From Maniola hyperantus (Eukaryota; Arthropoda; Insecta; Lepidoptera; Nymphalidae): a stretch of DNA of 64,000 bases. Made by a program: the position numbers and the translations under genes. Location of the stretch: NCBI RefSeq assembly GCF_902806685.2, contig NC_048548.1:11992557-12056556 (forward strand), read 5' to 3'. Position 1 is the stretch's first letter; the number at the start of each line of letters is the position of its first letter. Under the pieces are notes generated by a model. That model worked only from the letters and a program-made list of their open reading frames with translations, was not told where the DNA came from and did not search any database. Shown in pieces: positions 21,239 through 32,379 of this stretch.

Positions 21239-21239
21239 G

Positions 21240-22450
21240 ACAAGCTAAAATATCTGCCTGATTGTACTTATTTACTTGAATCACCATTTTAGCACTAAAT
21301 AGCGAAATTTGTTCTGTACCCAACCGTTGCAACTTTGAGTTTGAAATTAGTAATTGTAAAAAAAAGTATTTGGATAGAACTTTTTATTTATGTTAGCATA
21401 ACAAACCGTGTGTTTTGCTTTTGCGTCACGATAATAGTTCGCTAATATTTTTTCTTTTTTCTTTATATTATGTGGTTCGAGCAATTCCTAATGATGTCAT
21501 CATTACGTCCAGTTTAGTAGGTATCAATCGTGAGCATGAATCGCATCTAATGTATGCGGATTTACAAAAATAATTCATCAGTTCTCGTCCGCATATATAT
21601 ATTATGCTATATTATTAGTATTAAATGATTCGACCTTCTAACATAGTTTTAAAGACAGTGAAACTAAGTTATTTAATAAGTAATTACCTGCATATTAATT
21701 GTAATTTGTAGTGTTAATAGCAGAGTTTCTCGGTGGTTGTTATTTAATTAGGTACCTTATAGTTAATCACCGCCAAATATTTTTGAATTGTAGGTACATG
21801 AGTTAGGATCCTGAGTACCTACTTATCTAGGATAAACGATTTCTGTACATTAAATATTTTATTTTGGAAATTTTATCCAAATTTATATATAGGTATATAG
21901 GTATTTTTGTCTGTTATAATATACGTAAGTACCCCGTAATTTTTTGTTTTGTTTAAACTGACGCAATTTCATCTATTTCCAACAGAAAAGCCTCAATAGG
22001 TCAATAGTGTATGTATAAGTTTAAATTAAAAATATTACTTTCTCATTAGCTTTACTCAGTTTGCTAAATCTTAGTTTTAGTGATGTAATTGTTTGTACAT
22101 AAAAATTTAAGTAGGTAATGTGATTAAATTAAAATCTCCTTCTGTTGGCGTTGTTATTGTTATGCGATGCATCTGTCGCTCGGTATTCAGCGGACACCCA
22201 GACACTTTCACGGACGAGCGATGCGAATAATTGTGATGCATTTCTTCCATTCCTGAGCTGAAACCACCCACATTTTTCGCCTTGTTTATCTACTTACGAT
22301 AGGCTGGTAATAAAATTGTGTAGTTCAATAACGAAATGTATTTACTGCTGATTAACCATTTGGAATTACATGTAAAATCAAGTAGGTAGGTACAGATTTT
22401 CACACTTTCGCATCTATTCTTTCGAAAGAGTACTACATGGTTTAAAAAAA
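21240..22450. other. Gene-free stretch
   Basis: AT-rich with no gene seen. A GC-richer patch at about 22140-22260 (CTCGGTATTCAGCGGACACCC, GACGAGCGATGCG) is not a repeat I recognise and could be regulatory. Confidence 0.35.
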
Positions 22451-22454
22451 AATT

Positions 22455-22592
22455 ATGCTCAAACTACTGTAACTGGACGGATCGAGGTGTTTGGCTTGGA
22501 AGGGTTTTTTGGAAATTCATCCGCTAAGGAGGTAAAATAGGAATTTGAAATTTATGTGGTCCACGCGGAAAAAGTCGCGGCCATGAGCTAGT
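22455..22592 (-). repeat. Family B repeat, 5' shortened
   Basis: CTCAAACTACTGTAACTGGACGGATCG through GTCCACGCGGAAAAAGTCGCGGCCATGAGCTAGT matches inverted family B. Confidence 0.6.
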
Positions 22593-22601
22593 TTATAACA
22601 T

Positions 22602-23010
22602 AAAACCGGCCAAGTCAGGCTCGCACAACGAGGGTTCCGTAAAATAGTCCTATTTTTTCGACATTTTGCACGATAATTCAAAAACTATGATGCTTAAAAA
22701 TAAATAAAAATCTGTTTTAGATTCCACAGGTAAAGCCTTTTCATATGTTACCCCACTTGATATAGTTATCTTACTTCAAATATTGAAAATACTAATTATT
22801 AGTTCATGACCACAATTTAATTTTTTTTGTGTGATTTAACCACAAATTCACGGTTTTCAGATTTTTCCTAATGTTTGCTATAAGACCTAACTACTTGAAA
22901 AATTTCATGATTCTAGGTCAACGGGACGTACCCTGGACAGACTGACAGACAGACAACAAAGTGATCCTATAAGGGTTCCGTTTTTCCTTTTGAGGTGCGG
23001 AACCCTAAAA
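22602..23010 (-). repeat. Family D repeat, full length
   Basis: It begins AAAACCGGCCAAGTCAGGCTCGC and ends GAGGTGCGGAACCCTAAAA, and is closely similar to 2201-2624. Confidence 0.75.
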
Positions 23011-23109
23011 ATCACATATTTTAAGGAAAAATATTACCCGTGTAATATTAGTTACGACATAAATCAGTGAAAACTCTCTTACATCACGAAAAAGTTGTCT
23101 GAATCTAGG

Positions 23110-23356
23110 TACCTTCTACTTGTACATGTACACTGTACAGTACAACCAAAATTCCGGTCAACGAACAAGTTTCCCCGGAACGTGTGAAGCCGTAGACGCA
23201 CCCAGCATTCGTCACTACTCGTCAACTCGTCACATGCGGATTGCGGACGAAATGCCAAACGAAAGCTGGCTTTCTCGCGCTCCATTGAGAATCGGCCCAG
23301 ATGCGTCGCCGATGGCACATCGCGTATCGTTTGTGCCGGTTATGTCTTGTACCTAG
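23110..23356. other. GC-richer unexplained patch
   Basis: About 220 bases of higher GC content contain CCCCGGAACGTGTGAAGCCG and GATCGGCCCAGATGCGTCGCC-like words. Both strands stay open over 78-79 codons with no family resemblance, so I do not call a gene. It could be a promoter, an enhancer or an unrecognised repeat. Confidence 0.3.
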
Positions 23357-23530
23357 GTATTTATCTACTGGTAAGTGGTAACCGGCCTTGGCATAGGCTA
23401 CTTAGTATGTAATTTTTTTTTTAATTTCCTACGTGTCTGTTGCTAACATTCTAACTTAGTTGCATCATTATTTGAATGATAACTTTTAGTCCGACATAAA
23501 ATGATAAGGGATATCAATTATTATTAATAA

Positions 23531-23745
23531 CTAGCTGATGCCCGCGACTTCGTCCGCGTGGAATTAAGTTTTTAAAAATCCCGTGGGAACTCTTAGATTA
23601 TCCGGGATAAAGAGCAGCCTATGTCACTCTCCAGGTCTTATCTATACCTATGCAAAAAATCACGTCAATCCGTTGTACCGTTGCGACGTGATTGAAGGAC
23701 AAACCAGCAAACACAGACTGTCGCATTTATAATAAGAGTACTGAT
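23531..23745 (+). repeat. Family A repeat, full length
   Basis: It runs ACTAGCTGATGCCCGCGACTTCG to CGCATTTATAATAAGAGTACTGAT, including the sub-type block CAAAAAATCACGTCAATCCGTTG also found at 50820 and 56498. Confidence 0.75.
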
Positions 23746-23749
23746 GAAC

Positions 23750-23885
23750 TAATTAGCTTATGCCCCTGACTTCGCAAATTTCAAGCGCCTATTTTACTCC
23801 ATTAGGGTTGAATTTTTAAAAATCCTTTCTTAGTGGATGTTTATATCATAATAGCTATCTACATGCCAAATGTCAAAAATTTTAT
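23750..23885 (+). repeat. Family B fragment
   Basis: TAATTAGCTTATGCCCCTGACTTCG is followed by CTTTCTTAGTGGATG and ATAATAGCTATCTACATGCC. It is abutted head to tail to the preceding family A copy. Confidence 0.55.
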
Positions 23886-23887
23886 CT

Positions 23888-24115
23888 GGTGGGAAGCTTC
23901 GGCAGTAACTAGTTACCACCCTATCGGCAAAGCCGTGCCGCCAAGCGATTTAGGGTTCCGGCACGATGCCGTGTAGAAACCAAAGGGGTGTGAAGGCTTA
24001 ATAAAACTGCCGTACCTCTTCCAGGTTAGCTCGCTTCCATCTTACTCTGCATCATCACTTCTCATCTGGTGAGATTGCGGTGAAAGGGCTAACTTGTATC
24101 TGAATAATAAAAAAT
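23888..24115 (-). repeat. Family H repeat
   Basis: GTGGGAAGCTTCGGCAGTAACTAG to GCTAACTTGTATCTGAATAAT is the reverse complement of 51385-51615. Confidence 0.6.
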
Positions 24116-24396
24116 ATAAAAAATTCAGCCTGATTCCTCCAGTAGTCTAACAATACCCAAACAAGAGCATGTTTATCGTATTTGAGAAAGTTTATTTTTA
24201 TTTCTTTACGAATGAAAATACTTGAAGAGTAGATACTCTAAAGTTGTAGAAGTAAACTACCCAATGAGACCGCTTTATTCAGGTCATATTACAAGATTTT
24301 TCGCTGATTACGTTTTCATTATGAACCATGGAGTGGAGCATATTAAATTGTCTAGGCACCTCGCTGTCTAGACACACCGGTTCGGTAATGCACCCA

Positions 24397-24534
24397 TAAG
24401 TCCCGCAAATTGCTACTGCGCTAGAACCATGTCTCATTAACATCGAAATGACGTCAGCTGAAATAAAAATGTACCATCAGCTCGAAACTTCAGTCTAGTG
24501 CTGACGTCACTAAAATGGCGATCACGCGCATTAT
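24397..24534 (+). mobile_element. Family E MITE lacking its right end
   Basis: TAAGTCCCGCAAATTGCTACTGCG through AAAATGGCGATCACGCGCATTA matches 14274 onward, but the final CAATTTGCGGGACTTA is missing. Confidence 0.7.
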
Positions 24535-24589
24535 AATGCCCACAGAGATTTATAGAAGTCTATATACCGGTATGAATCTTATAATGTAA

Positions 24590-25030
24590 CTAGCTTATGC
24601 TCGCGACTTCGTCCGCGTGGACTACACAAATTTCAAAGCCCTATTTCACCCCCTTAGGGGTTGAGTTTTCAAAAATCCTTCCTTAGCGGATGCCTACGTT
24701 GTAATAGCTATCTGCATGCTAAATTTCAGCCCGATCCGTCCAGTAGTTTGAGCTTGTGCGTTGATAGATCAGTCAGTCAGTCAGTCACCTTTTCCTTTTA
24801 TATATTTAGACTAGCTTATGCTCGCGACTTCGTCCGCGTGGACTACAAAATTTCAAACCCCTATTTAACCCCCTTAGGACTTGAATTTTCAAAAATCCTT
24901 CCTTAGCGGATGCCTACGTTATAATAGCTATCTGCATGCTAAATTTCAGCCCGATCCGTCCAGTAGTTTGAGCTTGTGCGTTGATAAATCAGTGAGTCAG
25001 TCAGTCACCTTTTCCTTTTATATATTTAGA
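24590..25030 (+). repeat. 221-bp tandem duplication of family B
   Basis: Two direct copies (24590-24810 and 24811-25030) each run CTAGCTTATGCTCGCGACTTCG to TTTTATATATTTAGA. They are joined with no spacer and differ at scattered bases, so the duplication is older than those at 19.7-21.2 kb. Confidence 0.85.
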
Positions 25031-25207
25031 TTCCTTTGGACATGTACACAGGTTGTCTATATTAGATTCTTGCGGTGCTACGCGTCACGGTTAGTGGTCG
25101 GGGTAGCGATACGAAACAGGTGACCGCAGCAACGGTCAAGGTGGCTGCGGTGATACCGTGCTTTGTGTTTGTAATGTACATACGTTTTCTTGAACTCTGA
25201 AAACCTA

Positions 25208-25395
25208 CCTGCTGCTCAATTGCGGGAAAACTTCATCAATCATTATTACAATCGCAATCGTTGTGATTGGCTGAACTTATGAGATTCTTGTTACAACAAT
25301 ACATTGTAGCCAATAGTAAGCGAGCATCAACCAATCAAAGATGATTGCGATCGTGACATTGTAGTTGTCATTCTACGGCAATCAAGCCGCAGAAT
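25208..25395. repeat. Family J repeat with inverted ends
   Basis: ATTGCGGGAAAACTTCATCAATC at the left pairs with CATTCTACGGCAATCAAGCCGC at the right. Internal words ACATTGTAGCCAATAGT and GATTGCGATCGTGACATTGTAG recur at 58045-58380 and 63725-63835. Confidence 0.55.
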
Positions 25396-25469
25396 AGCTA
25401 TACAAATCGCAGAGACGGATTCTGCACCTCGTGGGGACAGACTATCTAAATCTGAAAATTAAATGCCCT

Positions 25470-25842
25470 TTTTAGGGTTCCGTACCCGAAGGGTGCCAAC
25501 GGGCATATTACTAAGCCTCCGCTGTCTCTCACGATTCGGCTCATATAACCGAGTGGTTGGTGGGGCCATGGGAGGTGGAGGGTTGTCCGTCCGTCTGTCC
25601 GTCAGTCCATCCGTCGTATCTCATGAAGCGGAATAGGTAGAGAGTTCAAATTTTCACAGAGTATGTAAGTATTTCTCTATTGCCGCAATACCTAAGAACC
25701 AATAATAAAAATTCAAGGTGATGAATTTTAAAATGACTGCAAAGCAAATTAAAAAATAATTTAAAAGCAAGTGGTTTATCATGTACGATGGTACGGAACC
25801 CTTCGTGTGCGAGTCCGACTCGCGCTTGACCGGTTTTTGGTT
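25470..25842 (+). repeat. Family D-like repeat, variant
   Basis: It starts TTAGGGTTCCGTACCCGAAGGGTGCCAACGGG and ends ACGGAACCCTTCGTGTGCGAGTCCGACTCGCGCTTGACCGG. Both ends fit family D; the middle is a different subfamily. Confidence 0.6.
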
Positions 25843-26129
25843 TCACCTGATCAAAAGTTTACCTGTTCCACTTTCGATCGAAAAGGGCAGTAAGTAATTT
25901 TGAAAACGAAATTATACGTGAAAGGTGAAATTTTGGTAAAACGGGTTTTTAACTTTTTAATGTTAATGATGTTGATGTTTATTTATTTATTTATTTACTC
26001 ATTGACCCGCCCTGGGGCCCGGTTTCTCTCGGGTTTTTCTGAAAATTATTTCAGTGTGACGATTGCCTTTATCGAAATAATCTACATTCAAAATCTGAAG
26101 CTCAAAGACCCAGTGGTCCATCAGCCAGT

Positions 26130-26361
26130 CAGTTTATCTAAATATATAAAAGGAAAAGGTGACTGACTGACTGACTGACTGATCTATCAACGCACAGCTC
26201 AAACTACTGGACGGATCGGGCTGAAATTTGGCATGCAGATAGCTATTATAACGTAAGCATCCGCTAAGAAAGGATTTTTGAAAATTCAACATCTAAGCGG
26301 GTGAAATAGGGGGTTAAAATTTGAGTAGTCCACGCGAACGAAGTCGCGAGCATAAGCTAGT
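26130..26361 (-). repeat. Family B repeat, full length
   Basis: It starts ATCTAAATATATAAAAGGAAAAGGTGACTGACTGACTG and ends AACGAAGTCGCGAGCATAAGCTAGT. Confidence 0.75.
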
Positions 26362-26479
26362 CCATATATGTCTACGAGTATACAGCGTGTTTGATAAATC
26401 ATAGGTATAACATGGCAAACGAGATATTATTTACCTACTCGTAGTCTTCATCAAAATGTAGTTAGAAAACTATCCATAC

Positions 26480-26690
26480 TACTTATAATATTAAAAATGC
26501 GAAAGTGTGTCTGTCTGTCTGCTAACTTTTCACGGCTCAACAGTTTAACCGATTTTGATGAAATTTGGTAGATACAGAGTTAGCTTAGATCCTGTTGAAG
26601 GCTACTTTTCATCCAGGAAAATCAAAGAGTTCCCACGGATTTTTAAAAACCCAAATCCACGCGGATGAAGTCCCGGGTATCATCTAGTAA
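26480..26690 (-). repeat. Family A repeat
   Basis: TACTTATAATATTAAAAATGCGAAAGTG to AGTCCCGGGTATCATCTAGT is inverted family A. Confidence 0.7.
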
Positions 26691-26899
26691 AAAATAAGAG
26701 AAGGTAATTACAAAAATATGTTTGAACCTATTTAAACTAAATTCCCGTGGGATGAGCTCGTTTAAGTCTTTTATATAGGAATTTTGGCAAAGCACATAAC
26801 ACTGTTTTGTTGATCAATCTAATAATATGTATGCAATATCGTTGCCCCCTCCCCCATTTAAAAAAAATACATTTTAAGGATACTTTTACGTCGTATTAC

Positions 26900-27160
26900 T
26901 TCATCATGATCAACCCATCATCGGCACACTACTGAGAACAGATCCTCTCTCGGAACGAGAACGGTTTAGGCCATAGTTCGCCTCGCTGGCCAAGTGCGGA
27001 TTTGCAGACCTTTTGAATCGTCATACCTTTTGAAAACATATGAAGAACTATCAGGCATGCAGGTTTCCTCGCGATATTTTCCTTCACCGATAAGGCAAGT
27101 GATATTTAATTACTTAAACGCTTACACTCCGAAAAGTTAGAGGTGCGTGCATAGGAGGCT
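26900..27160 (-). repeat. SINE-1 copy
   Basis: ATCATGATCAACCCATCATCGG, then CCAAGTGCGGATTTGCAGAC, CTCGCGATATTTTCCTTCACCG and GAAAAGTTAGAGGTGCGTGC follow SINE-1 order in reverse. Confidence 0.6.
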
Positions 27161-27334
27161 GCGCCAAAGAATCCAGCAGCTCCCTGTGACTCGTTTGATG
27201 TGGTATATCCACCTAGTGGGCGGTTTTCCAATCCTGGCCATTCCGGTGCAAGGTCGTCATTCTAGCACCTTGGGAGTTGGCAGTTGAGACCCCAACGTGT
27301 AACCCCATCCCAAAAAAATGTACGTGACATTTCA

Positions 27335-27515
27335 CCGCGATTAATAGCCTCATCTGGTGACAGAAGGGCTGGCTCATTTTTTGCGCAACAGATCAGCCTG
27401 GCTGTCCAGCGCGGAAATGCAGCCAGTATTCTTGGCACCATTCCACGCGGACACGATTTTTATAATGATTAGATAAGGCTAGCTTTAAGTTTTATTGTAA
27501 TACGTTTATAGGTTT
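27335..27515 (+). mobile_element. LINE reverse-transcriptase C-terminal remnant
   Basis: One frame reads GDRRAGSFFAQQISLAVQR followed by GNAASILGTIPRGHDF. The QRGNAA.ILGT pattern is typical of the end of lepidopteran LINE proteins. A TTTTATTGTAATACG tail follows. Confidence 0.6.
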
Positions 27516-27739
27516 TATAACAAAATGATAAATTTTTAGAAAAACCGAAGTCGAGATGAAAAGTGATAGTAAAAAATAGTTTTAATGTCAAATCTCAGAA
27601 CGTAGACAACACGTAGACTAGCAGTAAAAGTTATCACTAATTAAACGGTGTAGAAAGCAAAACAGCCATAAATAAAGCGGGTATTTTGCAGTCTATCATA
27701 TCTGCCTAGTTCATTATCTTTTTCAAGTGTGACATTTTT

Positions 27740-28046
27740 AGGATTCCGTAGCATTTAGCAAAAGGAAAAAAGAAACTCTTATAGGATCACATCGTTGTCT
27801 ATCTGTCTGTCAAGACTCAACAGTCAAGATCCTTCAAGGAAATAAAAACCTATGGCGATTCTAGGTCCCGTTGACCTAGAATCATGAAATTTGGCAGGTA
27901 GCAATGTCTTATAGCACAAGTAAAGGGAAAAATCTGAAAACTGAATTTGTGTTACGTCACAAAAACATTAAAAAGTGTTATTTCTTGTACGATGGTATGG
28001 AACCCTTCGTGTGCGAATCTGACTCGCAACTTGTCTGGTTTTTGTG
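27740..28046 (+). repeat. Family D repeat, degenerate
   Basis: AGGATTCCGTAGCATTTAGC at the left, CGTTGACCTAGAATCATGAAATTTGGCAGG in the middle and CTGACTCGCAACTTGTCTGG at the right give the family layout with internal deletions. Confidence 0.6.
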
Positions 28047-28105
28047 AACGATACGCCTGAGCTGTGAAAATAGGCGTGAAAGTGTTGATATTGGGGCCGA
28101 TTCTC

Positions 28106-28240
28106 TAGTACACAATCTCTAAACTAAACTAAATTAACAGGTCTAAGTCTAGTGCTTTCTTTTTCCGCAAGCAACATTATGAAAGGGATAGCAATAGATT
28201 TAGACGTGATATTTTAGTTTAGTTTAGAGATTGTGTACAA
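28106..28240. mobile_element. Family F MITE, copy 3
   Basis: TAGTACACAATCTCTAAAC and its inverted right end (GAGATTGTGTACAA) enclose the family F core in the opposite orientation to the 7-8 kb copies. Confidence 0.75.
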
Positions 28241-28249
28241 AGGAATTAG

Positions 28250-29733
28250 CCACATTATTGTCGGTTCCTAAAATTATAATAATAAATTGTAATCAGTGAC
28301 TCTATATACTAATTCCTACATATGTATAGGTATCTGGGTCCTGTATAAAAGCACCCGAGCTACATTAACGAATATTGCATTAAAAATATAAAAAGTTTTA
28401 CTTCAGGGGGGCTCTCATACGAAATGAAAGGCTTGAAATTGAAGATTGAATTCGTCGCTATATGTCATAAACGGCTACATATTAGAAATTGAAACTTGTG
28501 TATAATTTCAGTTATACCCTGTACTTGAACAACAAATGCTAAAATTAGATAAATATTATAAAGAAACGAAATTATTTCATTTTTAATGGGCATCAGTATT
28601 TTTAACATAACTTCAAAATAATGTTATTAGATGGTGCTTTATGGGATAGTGGAATTGTGGGATACCGCGAGGTCTTAGTTTGGGCTTAAGAATATCAGTC
28701 TCTATTACTGCTCACCATTAATTACAGGTTCCTTAAGCTTCGATTACATAACGACAATACAAAGATCAGACTCCATACTTTTACTGACAAAGTGAACTAC
28801 GTAATAAGTCGTTACAATATAATAGAAAAAGTTACACACTAACGACTGAATAGAAAGTGCGAGAACATCTGCCATTTTCTACTCTGAGTAGTTCTGTCTA
28901 CCTTTTATAAAATTATAATAGCTATAATATAACATTAAGAAACACATTACATGTATCTGTAAAGAATAGCGTAATAAAGCGTTTCTATCTAGTCGCTAGA
29001 CAAATTAGCGTCTAGGTGACGAGTGGTAAGATTTTTCTCTCGTGAGGCTCTAGCCTCCAACACACATGGCACGCGATAGCAATGCGGTTCTACGACGACG
29101 ACGGGTCCAGTCCAACTCACTCTTTAAAAAGTCACTCTCTCACTCTCTGTAAAGAGATTGTAACAATATGGAAGACAATAGACAGATGGAGTTTTATTCA
29201 GAGAGGCTGTCTCAACAATTTCAACTGTCAAACTATCACGGTTCATGAGACAGACGGACAGACAGACGGACGGACAGCAGTCTTAATAATTGTGTCCCGT
29301 TTGGCCATTTGGGTACGGAGCCCTAAAACCCAATTTCAGCCGGCCTTGTGTAGTTAGTAGTTCTTAGTCTATGACCTGCGCAAATCTCGATGTTACAACT
29401 TCAGATTGAACTTTGTGAAGAGTTTGGCACAGACACGACTGGTAGGTATCTATTATAAATCTGTGTAGTGTGATCGAATGAAAGCAGTAAATCAGAATGT
29501 GCACGCGATATTGTAATTTATCGGAAGAAAACGGTGAAAAATTAAAAAAAAAAGTTGTTTCTCGATTTGCCCATAAAACATGCGCGCAGATATTCTCATC
29601 TCCTCCTTTAGATAAAAAGATTGTTTATCTTATATCACGCATTAATTCGATATGAAAGGCGTTAATTAAAAAACTTAACCTTTTAAGTTTAATTCGAACT
29701 TAAAGTTCAAGTAAATATAATAAATTTACAAAT
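28250..29733. other. Gene-free stretch
   Basis: No gene or full repeat is seen. A family D end with GACAGACGGACAGACAGACGG lies at about 29240-29330. Confidence 0.35.
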
Positions 29734-29948
29734 TACTAGATGATGCCCGCGGCTTCGTCCGCGTAGATTTAGGTTTTTTTAAATCCCATGGGAACTCTTT
29801 AATTTTCCGGGATAAAAAGTAGCCTATGTCCTTCCCCGGGATATAAGCTACCTCTGTACTAAATTTCATCAAAATCGGTTGAACGGTTGAGCCGTGAAAA
29901 GCTAGCAGACAGACAGACAGACACACTTTCGCATTTATAATATTAAGT
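29734..29948 (+). repeat. Family A repeat, full length
   Basis: ACTAGATGATGCCCGCGGCTTCG to TCGCATTTATAATATTAAG, with a CAGACAGACAGACAGAC block before the right end. Confidence 0.8.
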
Positions 29949-30137
29949 TAAGTTAAGATTTTATGAATCCAATTATTTTTGTGCCTCATTATTTTATATG
30001 CCCATTTAATAATATTTTCATGCTACATATCCTTACATAATAAGTATTAGTAAAAAAAAATGACATAGGTCAAAATGTAACAGAGGTGTCGCTAACGAAT
30101 TAATTAGTTAAGTAATACTTAAGTGGAACATTTCTGA

Positions 30138-30225
30138 CAGCCGCACTCAGAGTCGCTTAATCGTTACTTAAGGCATTCCTTAATTAATGCCTTAAGTAAC
30201 GATTAAGCGACTCTGAGTGCGGCTG
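30138..30225. mobile_element. Family G minimal foldback with perfect 40-bp arms
   Basis: 30138-30177 is the exact reverse complement of 30186-30225, with an 8-base loop. The outer ends CAGCCGCACTCAGAGTCGC match the longer family G elements at 31699-31832 and 59371-59499, whose internal sequence is missing here. Confidence 0.9.
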
Positions 30226-30479
30226 TAAGAGACACTAAAACAAGTGTTAAATTCATGGATGCTCAATTATAATTTTCATTCCGTAAAACTCCCGTTACAT
30301 ATAATATTTAATGAAATAATATGATAAAATATAATTAAACAAGACAAGAAGTAACTTCCTATACCTTAACTCTACTCTTTCTGCACCATATCTTTCAAAA
30401 TCTGTTCATACAGTACAATGCTTTATGCTATGTGTAAGAATACATTAGGTACACTAAGAAAACCACCGGAAAAATCAAT

Positions 30480-30694
30480 CCATACTAATATTATAAATGC
30501 GAAAGTGTGTCTGTCTGTGTCTGCTAGCTTTTCACGGCTTAACCGTTCAACCGATTTTGACGAAATTAAGTACAGAGGTAGCTTGCAACCCGGGGAAGGA
30601 CATAGACTACTTTTTATCCCGGAAAATTTATGAGTTCCCACAGGATTTTTAAAAACCTAAATCCACGCGTACGAAGTCGCGGGCATCAGCTAGT
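30480..30694 (-). repeat. Family A repeat
   Basis: CCATACTAATATTATAAATGCGAAAGTG to GTACGAAGTCGCGGGCATCAGCTAGT. It closely matches the copy at 53188-53426. Confidence 0.8.
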
Positions 30695-30747
30695 TTTATA
30701 TAACTTTAAATACATATATAATGCCATCGTAAGGCGTAAAAATAAAT

Positions 30748-30966
30748 CAATCTATATAAAAGGAAAAGATGATGACTGACTGAATGATCTATCAACGCAC
30801 AGCTCAAACTACGGGACGGATCGGGTTGAAATTTGGCCTGCAGATGGCTATTATGACGTAGTCATCCGCAAGAAAGGATTTTTGAAAACTCAATCCCTAA
30901 GGGGGTGAAATAGTGGTTTGAAATTTGTGTAGTCCAAGCGGATGAAGCCGCGAGCATAAGCTTGTC
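30748..30966 (-). repeat. Family B repeat
   Basis: TCTATATAAAAGGAAAAGATGATGACTGAC to GATGAAGCCGCGAGCATAAGCTTGT. Confidence 0.75.
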
Positions 30967-31005
30967 TTTTAATACGCTTTTCATCATATGAGTTACATCC
31001 ATACT

Positions 31006-31216
31006 TCCATACTAATATTATAAATGCGAAAGTGTGTCTGTCTGTCTGCTAGCTTTTCACGGCCCATCCGTTCAACCGATTTTGACGAAATTTGGTACAG
31101 AGATAGCTTGCATCCCAGGGAAGGACATAGACGTTTTATCCCGGAAAATCAAATAGTTCCCACGGGATTTTCGAAAACCTAAATCCACGCGTACGAAGTC
31201 GCGGGCATCATCTAGT
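31006..31216 (-). repeat. Family A repeat
   Basis: CCATACTAATATTATAAATGCG to ACGAAGTCGCGGGCATCATCTAGT. It is the third repeat of the A/B class in the same direction within 750 bases. Confidence 0.8.
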
Positions 31217-31488
31217 ATACATATACTTATGTTGTTAAAGTTACACTTGTATTCAGTTCCGTACGGCAAGTAGGTAGGTACCTATTTCCTATGAATTGTA
31301 ATGTGTAGTCAGTAGTGTAGACTGTAGTGAATGAGGATGGAGGGCGCGACAAACAACTTTCTTTCTTGGCACATACGAGTCTCAGTTCGCGGAATATATA
31401 GAAATGTACCTCGTTTGACGATTACTGTAGGGTTGTCAACTTTTTGAATAAATTAATTGACAATACCGGAAATATGACTCTTACCACA

Positions 31489-31700
31489 CGAGTAGATATT
31501 ATAGACCAGAGGGGAAGCTTCACACTAGCTCTCGCACACTACGACGTGCCACGGACGCTCCGTGCGCCCAGTTTGGCGGCAAACGGAGCGTCCGTGACAC
31601 GTCGTGATGTGCGTGAGCTGCGCTAGAGTGAGTGAACCTACAGCCAGCCGCTAGTATGAAGCTTCCCCTCTGGTCTATATACCTACTCGTGTGCTCTTAC
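31489..31700. mobile_element. Nested foldback element
   Basis: The outer arms (CACACGAGTAGATATT..AGACCAGAGGGGAAGCTTCA and its inverted copy ending GTGTGCTCTTA) enclose inner arms CGACGTGCCACGGACGCTCCGT and ACGGAGCGTCCGTGACACGTCG. The whole 210 bases could form a long branched hairpin. Confidence 0.75.
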
Positions 31701-31832
31701 CGCCGCACTCAGAGTCGCTAATCGTTACTTAAGATAGAGTTAAAACAAGACAGATTTATGTGAGAGATATAGCTCCGTCTATATAGTTTAACTCAATCTT
31801 AAGTAACGATTGAGCGACTCTGAGCACGTCTG
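31699..31832. mobile_element. Family G foldback
   Basis: The left end CCGCCGCACTCAGAGTCGC and right end GAGCGACTCTGAGCACGTCTG are inverted. The core GTTAAAACAAGACAGATTTATGTGAGAGATATAG matches 59371-59499. It abuts the previous foldback. Confidence 0.75.
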
Positions 31833-31839
31833 TTAGAGC

Positions 31840-32265
31840 TAGCGCGCACTACGGTGAGGTGAGTTGCGGTGCGTTTTAAATACCGTAAATTTGAATTTAA
31901 ATGTATCAAAACCCGGTGCGGAATTAATTCCGCAGTGCGCGCGCTTTCATATAGTTCACAGATTTTGCGGGAAAAAAACGTACTGCGCGCTAGCGCTTGG
32001 ATTATTATTGAAACGCGAAACGGTCGTGTTACATCAATTCCAGAAACACAAGGATTCACCCATCATCATTGCAGTCTGCAGGATTTCTCTTGGATGATAG
32101 TAGATTGGATTCTACTTTCTTCGGAATAACTAGATGCGTCGAGTCTCTTCTTCTTCTTATTGTGCCATCTCGTTAGGAAGGTAGCGATTTCAATTTTCAT
32201 TCTCAAAATTCAACTCTGAAATTTTTAGCTTAAAAGGTATCCTTATCGCCATTCTTATCGCTTAT
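31840..32265. other. Gene-free stretch with GC-rich inverted words
   Basis: AGCTAGCGCGCACT (31837) and CTGCGCGCTAGCGCT (31983) are inverted and suggest another foldback. No gene is called. Confidence 0.35.
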
Positions 32266-32267
32266 CA

Positions 32268-32375
32268 TTCTATACTAATATTATAAATTCGATAGTGTGT
32301 CTGTCTGTCTGTCTGCTAGCATTTCACGGCCGGTCTAACAATTTAACCGATTTTGACGAAATTTATACAATCGGC
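32268..32375 (-). repeat. Family A fragment
   Basis: TTCTATACTAATATTATAAATTCGATAGTGTG with a CTGTCTGTCTGTCTG block, truncated after GACGAAATTTATACA. Confidence 0.6.
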
Positions 32376-32379
32376 CCAG

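Noticed and set aside
24661..25123. Two similar plus-strand ORFs of about 80 codons
   Set aside because: They are the same frame read through the two tandem family B repeats.
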